Positions 7,919 to 12,976 of a stretch of DNA of 14,183 nucleotides are shown here, one piece after another; the stretch's first letter is position 1, and each line of letters starts with the position of its first letter. The DNA lies in the NCBI GenBank assembly GCA_910586005.1, contig CAJUHG010000072.1, forward strand, positions 1 to 14,183. The letters are read 5' to 3'. Both the position numbers and the translations under genes were made by a program. This DNA is from an uncultured Lachnospiraceae bacterium. Lineage in GTDB: Bacteria > Bacillota > Clostridia > Lachnospirales > Lachnospiraceae. Under the pieces are notes generated by a model that ran no database searches, was not told where the DNA came from, and was given only the letters and a program-made list of their open reading frames with translations.

Positions 7919-7923
7919 ATATT

Positions 7924-7958
7924 TATAATAGGAGAATGTTTTGTAATTTCCTATTATA
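7924..7958. repeat. 10-bp inverted repeat between convergent genes
   Basis: TATAATAGGA (7924-7933) and TCCTATTATA (7949-7958) are exact inverted copies around a 15-base centre. There is no T tract on either side, so this is not a standard terminator. It could be a second structural element in the 3' region of the ArsR transcript, or chance in very A/T-rich DNA. Confidence 0.4.
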
Positions 7959-8020
7959 TTTCCTATTTCTATTATAAAAACCTATATACACATTTATGTG
8001 TGCAGAACAAATATCATATA

Positions 8021-8302
8021 TTATTCCCGAATGTGCTCTAATCCTTGTGCAATTATAGTAAGTACATGAGAATCTAATAGAGAATAATAAATGGTTTTTC
8101 CATCTCTACGATTTTTGACTAGTCGATTTTGTTTTAAGATACTAAGTTGGTGGGAAATAGCACTTTGAGACATTCCTAGTTCTTCTGCAATATCATAGAC
8201 ACATTTTTCCTTGTCTGTCAGGGCATACATAATTTGAAGCCTGGTAGATGTTCCAAATATTTTAAATAATTCTGCTAATTCTTCAAATTCTTTCTGATTC
8301 AT
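8021..8302 (-). CDS. ArsR/SmtB-family metal-sensing repressor
   Basis: A 93-residue winged-helix repressor, short but complete for the family. The recognition region is EKCVYDIAEELGMSQSAISHQLSILKQNRLV, followed by the wing KNRRDGKTIYYSL. The C-terminal helix reads DSHVLTIIAQGLEHIRE. It places Asp77, His79, His90 and Glu93 at the spacing of the alpha-5 metal ligands of SmtB (Asp-x-His-x10-His-x2-Glu), so it should sense Zn(II) or a similar ion across the dimer interface. Only one Cys (Cys34) is present near the alpha-3 position, so a thiolate site of the CadC kind is unlikely. AAGGA stands 6 nt before the ATG on this strand. No target transporter is beside it; the convergent MntP-like gene is the nearest metal-related gene. 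It probably controls itself and something elsewhere. Confidence 0.88.
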   Translation of the reverse strand: MNQKEFEELAELFKIFGTSTRLQIMYALTDKEKCVYDIAEELGMSQSAISHQLSILKQNRLVKNRRDGKTIYYSLLDSHVLTIIAQGLEHIRE

Positions 8303-8557
8303 AAAAAATCCTTCTTTTTATTTTTTAAGGTTAATATGGTTCTATCTTGAAAATTAAGAGCATCATGCTCTGCAAGAATGCTTAGGTTCGCGGGTGCACT
8401 CAGAGTTCTTATAAGCACATTTGATCATTATCCTTACTTTGCCTTCGCGTAAATTAAAAATGATAAGATAAATGATATCACACTAAGAAATAAATGAGAA
8501 CTACAACGTACAAAGTTGTGAGATAATCATATTACAAAAATATCATAGAAAAAGAAG

Positions 8558-8623
8558 ACTGTCAAAGAATTTAGATTCTAATTTTTCAAAAAAACGAATT
8601 AGAATTTTTATTTCTTTGATGGT
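8558..8623. terminator. Long two-part hairpin, likely bidirectional terminator
   Basis: Inner arms ATTCTAATT (8575-8583) and AATTAGAAT (8597-8605) and outer arms TCAAAGAA (8562-8569) and TTCTTTGA (8612-8619) are exact inverted pairs; the outer stem extends to 8558/8623 with G-U pairs. On the plus strand the inner stem runs into TTTTTATTTC. On the minus strand the outer stem is followed by CTTCTTTTTC. No intact gene ends here on either strand, so the transcript it would terminate is unknown. Confidence 0.55.
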
Positions 8624-8825
8624 ATGTTCTCTTAATTAGGTTTCTTTTTTGCTAGAGGTTGTATAAGGATATAAAAGATCAACCATTCGTAACATTTTCT
8701 ATTGATGCTAATAGAGTTTCACATACCTCTCTTGAAGTAAAGTCAATAGTTGAATTGAGCCTAGAAGGGGTTAATTGAAAATAATAATACTACATAAAGC
8801 AGCTCATGTATTTGTTGTAGTCACT

Positions 8826-8849
8826 GTATATAAAAAGGTATATAAAAAT
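8826..8849. repeat. Two 12-bp tandem units
   Basis: GTATATAAAAAG (8826-8837) is followed directly by GTATATAAAAAT (8838-8849), matching at 11 of 12 positions. It lies in the gene-poor region upstream of the dha promoter. No function is evident. Confidence 0.6.
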
Positions 8850-8913
8850 CTAATAGGATATTAATTGTTGTCTAAAAATACATAATATATATTTTAAAAA
8901 GTCTGATAAGTAA

Positions 8914-8942
8914 TTGATACTTTTATGAATATATGTTATTCT
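8914..8942 (+). promoter_or_regulatory. Candidate promoter of the dhaLMK operon
   Basis: TTGATA (8914-8919, 5/6 to consensus) and TATTCT (8937-8942, 4/6) are spaced by exactly 17 bp. Transcription would start near 8949 and give a leader of about 78 nt ending in the AGGAGG before dhaL. No catabolite-responsive element was recognised around it. Called by eye. Confidence 0.5.
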
Positions 8943-9026
8943 ATCTATAGGAAAAATGGGTTTTTAAGGAAATTAGAATGGGGTGTTTATCTTTCATCTA
9001 ATATAAATTAAAAATAGGAGGGTTTT

Positions 9027-9656
9027 ATGGCAACTAAGATATATCAATGTATACAAAAAATAGGAGAAGAGTTAATAGCAAACAAGGAATTTTTAACAGA
9101 TTTGGATGCAGCCATTGGTGATGCAGATCATGGAATTAATATGGCAAGAGGATTTACAGAAGTATTACAACAAATTTCCCAAGAGGAAGAAGATATTAGT
9201 GTTGTATTGAAGAAAACAGGCATGGTATTATTATCAAAAGTAGGTGGTGCATCAGGTCCTCTTTATGGTACAGCTTATATGAAAGCAGCCGGAGCAGTTG
9301 CAGGAAAAAAGGAAATTACTTTAGAAAATGCAAAAGAAATGATGGAAGCAGTAATTGGTGGTATTAAAATGCGAGGAAAAGCAGAAAAAGGTGAAAAGAC
9401 AATGTTAGATGCATTAGAACCAGCATTTGAAGCGCTAAAGGATGGGATAGAAGCTGGAGAAAGTGTAGAGGATTGTCTGATGCATATGTGTGATGCAGCA
9501 CGGGAAGGTGTAGAATATACCAAGACAATTCGTGCGACAAAGGGTAGAGCTAGTTATTTAGGCGATAGAAGTATTGGACATCAGGACCCAGGAGCAACTT
9601 CTTCATTAATTACCTTAGAAGCTATTCGTACGTTTTATTTGGAAAATTTAAAGTGA
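9027..9656 (+). CDS. dhaL: Dihydroxyacetone kinase subunit DhaL (ADP-binding)
   Basis: DhaL carries a tightly bound ADP that is phosphorylated by DhaM. It passes the phosphate to dihydroxyacetone held on DhaK, giving dihydroxyacetone phosphate for glycolysis in the cytoplasm. At 209 residues it is the usual length for the separate subunit. Key motifs are DLDAAIGDADHG with Asp27, Asp32 and Asp34 (the Mg-ADP ligands), GGASGPLYGT, KGEKTMLDAL, and the C-terminal KGRASYLGDRSIGHQDPGA. The start ATG at 9027 follows an AGGAGG ribosome site. It is first in an operon whose next gene begins 18 bp after its stop codon. Confidence 0.95.
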   Translation: MATKIYQCIQKIGEELIANKEFLTDLDAAIGDADHGINMARGFTEVLQQISQEEEDISVVLKKTGMVLLSKVGGASGPLYGTAYMKAAGAVAGKKEITLENAKEMMEAVIGGIKMRGKAEKGEKTMLDALEPAFEALKDGIEAGESVEDCLMHMCDAAREGVEYTKTIRATKGRASYLGDRSIGHQDPGATSSLITLEAIRTFYLENLK

Positions 9657-9674
9657 ATAAAGTGAGGTTTATAA

Positions 9675-10064
9675 ATGGTAGGATTAGTAATTGTATCCCA
9701 TAGCAAAAAAGCTGCAGAAGGAATATTTGAACTAGCAGTTCAAATGGCTGGTAAAGAGCATCGAATTGTAGCAGTTGGTGGTATGGAAGATGGCAGTATT
9801 GGGACAGATGCGGTTCGTATTCAGCAGGGAATTATAACTGCAAATGATGGAGATGGTGTAGTAATTTTGGCAGATTTAGGAAGTGGTATTCTAAGTTCTG
9901 AAACAGCCATTGATTTGTTAGAAGAAGATATCAAAGTAGTAATTGCAGATGCACCTATTTTAGAAGGTGCAGTGGGTGCAGCAGTGGAAGCATCTATAGG
10001 TGGAACTATTACAGAAGTAGTAGAAGCAGCAGAAGCGGCAAAACAACTATCTAAGTTAATATAA
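9675..10064 (+). CDS. dhaM: PTS-dependent dihydroxyacetone kinase phosphotransferase DhaM
   Basis: Takes phosphate from HPr of the sugar phosphotransferase system and passes it to the ADP bound to DhaL. The 129-residue protein is the mannose-type EIIA domain only, without the HPr-like and EI-like extensions of Escherichia coli DhaM. The phosphorylated histidine is His9 in VIVSHS. The family motif DLGSGILSSE is at about residues 75-84, and the C-terminal IADAPILEGAVGAAVEAS is conserved. A weak GTGAGG ribosome site precedes the ATG by 7 nt, and closeness to dhaL suggests translation from the same message. This fits the single-domain DhaM of Gram-positive bacteria. Confidence 0.95.
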   Translation: MVGLVIVSHSKKAAEGIFELAVQMAGKEHRIVAVGGMEDGSIGTDAVRIQQGIITANDGDGVVILADLGSGILSSETAIDLLEEDIKVVIADAPILEGAVGAAVEASIGGTITEVVEAAEAAKQLSKLI

Positions 10065-10082
10065 AATTTTATGATAAGTTAG

Positions 10083-10145
10083 TTGTGGAGTATTTATTCC
10101 GCAATATCTAAAAGAAGTATAATATTTATTTTATTATTTGCGGAA
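10083..10145 (+). promoter_or_regulatory. Three-arm set of alternative hairpins before dhaK
   Basis: Arm A TTGTGGA (10083-10089) can pair with the middle arm TTCCGCAA (10097-10104) using one G-U pair. The same middle arm is an exact inverted copy of arm C TTGCGGAA (10138-10145). The two pairings exclude each other. A TATAAT lies at 10118-10123 in the longer loop but lacks a good -35. The site may be a regulator target, an RNA switch-like structure or an RNA-processing point. It lies 50 bp before the dhaK start. Confidence 0.4.
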
Positions 10146-10195
10146 AGAATATATTAAAACATAAGATGTAATGTAAGGAGAAGGAGGAAATTACT

Positions 10196-11191
10196 TTGAA
10201 AAAAATGATTAACAAACCAGATGATGTAGTAGAGGAAATGTTAGAAGGGATTGTGGCAGCTCATCCAGAATATGTAAAAAGAATAGATGGATATGATGTT
10301 TTAGTAAGAGCAGGGGGGTCACAAGGAAAAGTTGCTTTAGTCAGTGGTGGTGGTAGTGGACATGAACCAGCACATGGGGGATATGTTGGAAAAGGAATGT
10401 TGGATGCAGCGGTAGCAGGGGCTATGTTTACTTCGCCTACACCAGATCAAGTATATGAGGCAATTAAGGCTTGCAATGGTGGAAAAGGAGTTTTATTAGT
10501 TATTAAGAATTACACTGGTGATGTAATGAACTTTGAGATGGCAGCAGAAATGGCAGAGGATGAAGGAATTGAAGTTGCTAAAGTTATTGTAAATGATGAT
10601 GTTGCAGTGGAAAATAGTACTTGGACAACAGGAAGAAGGGGGATTGCAGGAACTATTTTTGTACATAAAATTGCAGGAGCTTGTGCAGAATCAGGTGGAG
10701 AATTAAATGAAGTAAAAACAGTTGCAGAAAAAGTAATTGCAAATGTACGTACGATGGGGATGGCAATTGCACCTTGTACAGTTCCAGCAGCCGGAAAACC
10801 AAGTTTTGAATTAGGTGAAGATGAAGTGGAAATTGGAATGGGAATTCATGGAGAACCAGGAACTCATAGAGAAAAGATACGTACTGTTGCTGAAACAACA
10901 GATACATTGTTAGAGAAAATTTTTGCAGAGGATCTCTATCATGAAGGTGATGAAGTTGCTGTTATAATTAATGGATTGGGAGGAACCCCATTACAAGAAT
11001 TGTATCTTGCTAATTTAAGAGTATCAGAAGTATTAGAAGAAAAAGGAATTCAAGTGGCGAAAACGTGGGTTGGTAATTTTATGACTTCTATTGATATGGC
11101 TGGATATTCTGTAACATTACTAAAATTAGATGATGAATTAAAGAAATATTTAAGTGCACCAGCAGATACACCTGCTTTTGTACAAGTATAA
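10196..11191 (+). CDS. dhaK: Dihydroxyacetone kinase subunit DhaK (substrate-binding)
   Basis: Binds dihydroxyacetone covalently through a histidine and presents it to phospho-ADP-DhaL for phosphorylation. At 331 residues it has the normal length. The three catalytic residues sit at the numbers known in Escherichia coli DhaK: His56 in GGGSGHEP, Asp109 in NYTGD and His218 in GMGIHGEPG. The start is TTG at 10196: AGGAGG at 10182-10187 is 8 nt from TTG but 17 nt from the next ATG, and starting there restores the family N terminus MKKMIN. The gene follows dhaM by 131 bp containing hairpin-forming repeats. It comes last in this operon, whereas dhaK is first in the best-known operons. Confidence 0.96.
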   Translation: MKKMINKPDDVVEEMLEGIVAAHPEYVKRIDGYDVLVRAGGSQGKVALVSGGGSGHEPAHGGYVGKGMLDAAVAGAMFTSPTPDQVYEAIKACNGGKGVLLVIKNYTGDVMNFEMAAEMAEDEGIEVAKVIVNDDVAVENSTWTTGRRGIAGTIFVHKIAGACAESGGELNEVKTVAEKVIANVRTMGMAIAPCTVPAAGKPSFELGEDEVEIGMGIHGEPGTHREKIRTVAETTDTLLEKIFAEDLYHEGDEVAVIINGLGGTPLQELYLANLRVSEVLEEKGIQVAKTWVGNFMTSIDMAGYSVTLLKLDDELKKYLSAPADTPAFVQV

Positions 11192-11215
11192 ATATTCATT
11201 ACTAAGACAATCTGA

Positions 11216-11258
11216 TGTGTATGAGCAATTTAGGGTTCTACCTATTTGCTTATACACA
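11216..11258. other. Long hairpin after dhaK without a T tract
   Basis: TGTGTAT plus AGCAA plus TAGG on the left (11216-11234) pair with CCTA, TTGCT and ATACACA on the right (11241-11258), giving about 17 base pairs with one G-U pair and a small internal loop. It begins 24 bp after the dhaK stop. Neither strand continues into a T run, so ordinary rho-independent termination is not supported. A message-stabilising 3' structure or a protein site is possible. Confidence 0.6.
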
Positions 11259-11335
11259 TAGAGTAAGCATATTCTAATCCTATAAGTTATGAAGTAGGAG
11301 ATGTTTTTTCAATTCTCTTAACATAAGGGGTAAGT

Positions 11336-11408
11336 TTTGGTTTGTGAAATTTTATAAGTGTAAAAAGTTAAAAGGTAAGATGTAAATTTGGCTTGTGAAA
11401 TTTTATAA
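11336..11408. repeat. 22-bp direct repeat with 51-bp period
   Basis: TTTGG[T/C]TTGTGAAATTTTATAA occurs at 11336-11357 and 11387-11408, matching at 21 of 22 bases. It lies between the ends of the convergent dhaK and LlaJI-type nuclease genes. It is probably a tandem duplication of non-coding DNA. There are only two copies and no gene in or near it to suggest a mobile element. Confidence 0.75.
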
Positions 11409-11418
11409 AAATAAAAGA

Positions 11419-12924
11419 TTAGTATATAGGTTTAGGCAAGTAATCTTCAATATTGTTAATTTGTTTGTCCATTAGAAAGTAATTATACATTTCATCAGCA
11501 CATAATTTGACCACTACAATATTTTCTAGTTTTGTGTGATTGATATTATGTAACATATTTAATTCTACATATCCATAAGGGGTACTAGCTTCTTCTTGTG
11601 GACAAAAGAAGACATTTTGAACATATTTATAACCTTGTTTTTTTATAAAATCTTGATAGGCCAATTGATATAAATATTGTTTTGTAATATCTGAAATTCC
11701 CATTTGACCTGTAATTATGCCTTTTTGAGTAGTTTTGTCATAGTCGATATTAATTGTATAATATTTGGCATCAAAAATTCCAAAACAATATTCTTGGTTT
11801 CCGCATGGATAAATACAAATAAAATCAGGTTCTAGGGTTCTTTGCGCTGTAACAGAACCCTCTATTTTGTTTGAGTGGTTAGCATATTTCCACCAAATAG
11901 GTTTTTCAATAATTTCATATAACTTTTTATCTTTTTGTGGCTGATATTCAGTACATAGTTTTGTAGGTAAATCTTTGAGACAAGTTTTTAGTTGATTGCC
12001 AAAATTATGTTTACAAACTTCTTCCCAGACAAGTTGAAAACTATTGGTTCCATATAAACTAAAAGAAAGTTCACTTTCCTGCGTGTTAGAATTAGCAATA
12101 TATGTATAAAGTGTTTTTAGAAGATTTTGTTTTCTGGTGACAAATTGTGTTCTCAATTCCTGTTGTAAACGGTATAAAATATAATCTTGTGTTCCAAATT
12201 CTTTTAATTGGGCATCTGTGAGAGAAACAGCTACAATATCAAATAATGGTAAAATACCAGTGCTTTCTAATTTTTTAGAACACTGAGTAAGAATACATTC
12301 ATGTAGACGGCGAATATAATCCATATCATCTAACATTGTGCTTTTGGTCTGTAATTCTATATAATAGGGTCTGTTATTTTGAATGAGCGCAAAGGTTTCA
12401 TAGATAGTAGGTTCCCATAAGATTTCACCCGTTCCATTTGTTTCTATAATTTCTTGTTGATTATAATATAATCCATTGGAATAATATTCTTGTAATAGAT
12501 ATAAAGAAATGGATAATTCATGAAACGTTTTTTGTCCATTGTTGCCATTGTGCAATATAAGAAGGTCTTCTTTGGAATTGTATTTTTCAATAACTTTTAG
12601 AACTTTTTTCATTTCTTGAAAGGGTTTTGGAGTGGATTTAATATATTTAGGATAGCATTTAAACACATAATTTCCTATCAAGACAATTCCAACAAAATCA
12701 AATACAAACTCCATATCTACATTTTCATCTTGTTCATTCAGATATATAATATCTTGATAAGAGAAACCTTTTTTCCAAGATTTTTCTTTTGGAAAAACTT
12801 TTACAACCCCCTGTTTTCTTAAAATACCAATAAGACGTAGAACGGTTTCTCTGTTAGTGTCTAATTCTTTTGAGATATCTGCAATAGAATAATGTTTCCA
12901 TTCCTGAAAAAAACCATTTGCCAT
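11419..12924 (-). CDS. LlaJI-family restriction endonuclease with N-terminal HTH
   Basis: A 501-residue nuclease subunit of a McrBC-like restriction system. Residues about 12-40 (YSIADISKELDTNRETVLRLIGILRKQG) look like a winged helix-turn-helix. The middle carries YVFKCYPKYI and the VLKVIEKYN segment typical of LlaJI R2-type proteins. The C-terminal part has a PD-(D/E)xK nuclease core: Pro366-Asp367 in LEPDFICI and Asp385-Ala-Lys387 in FGIFDAKYY. The ATG at 12924 follows GGAG by 5 nt. It lies 52 bp downstream of the McrB-like NTPase gene on the same strand. In the LlaJI system of Lactococcus, R1 (McrB-like NTPase) and R2 (nuclease) act together, so cleavage driven by the NTPase motor is expected. 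No terminator was recognised after the stop codon. Confidence 0.85.
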   Translation of the reverse strand: MANGFFQEWKHYSIADISKELDTNRETVLRLIGILRKQGVVKVFPKEKSWKKGFSYQDIIYLNEQDENVDMEFVFDFVGIVLIGNYVFKCYPKYIKSTPKPFQEMKKVLKVIEKYNSKEDLLILHNGNNGQKTFHELSISLYLLQEYYSNGLYYNQQEIIETNGTGEILWEPTIYETFALIQNNRPYYIELQTKSTMLDDMDYIRRLHECILTQCSKKLESTGILPLFDIVAVSLTDAQLKEFGTQDYILYRLQQELRTQFVTRKQNLLKTLYTYIANSNTQESELSFSLYGTNSFQLVWEEVCKHNFGNQLKTCLKDLPTKLCTEYQPQKDKKLYEIIEKPIWWKYANHSNKIEGSVTAQRTLEPDFICIYPCGNQEYCFGIFDAKYYTINIDYDKTTQKGIITGQMGISDITKQYLYQLAYQDFIKKQGYKYVQNVFFCPQEEASTPYGYVELNMLHNINHTKLENIVVVKLCADEMYNYFLMDKQINNIEDYLPKPIY

Positions 12925-12976
12925 TTGTGCTCCATTCTTAATTATCTTAAAAATTTATATATTATTCCTATAAAAG

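Larger units (their letters stand above)
8303..9026. other. Long gene-poor region between arsR and dhaL
   Basis: About 720 bp with no convincing gene. From left to right it holds: a more GC-rich segment at about 8358-8450 (40 G/C in the 90 bases 8361-8450, against 20 in the next 90) with the perfect palindrome GAGCATCATGCTC at 8358-8370 and a 21-codon ORF on the minus strand (8428-8363); a long hairpin at 8558-8623; short minus-strand frames that could be a broken gene end (8636-8789); two 12-bp tandem units at 8826-8849; and the probable dha promoter at 8914-8942. Part of the region could encode a small RNA, but this is not shown. Confidence 0.6.

Noticed and set aside
7988..8001. Small hairpin ACACA-TTTA-TGTGT after arsR, as a minus-strand terminator
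   Set aside because: The stem is only five pairs and the T run starts seven bases away; too weak to call.
8371..8410. tRNA-like GGTTCG segment in the GC-rich island
   Set aside because: No acceptor stem, anticodon arm or D arm can be drawn around it.
9275..9523. 82-residue minus-strand frame inside dhaL
   Set aside because: It lies wholly within the strongly conserved dhaL coding sequence and has no family features.
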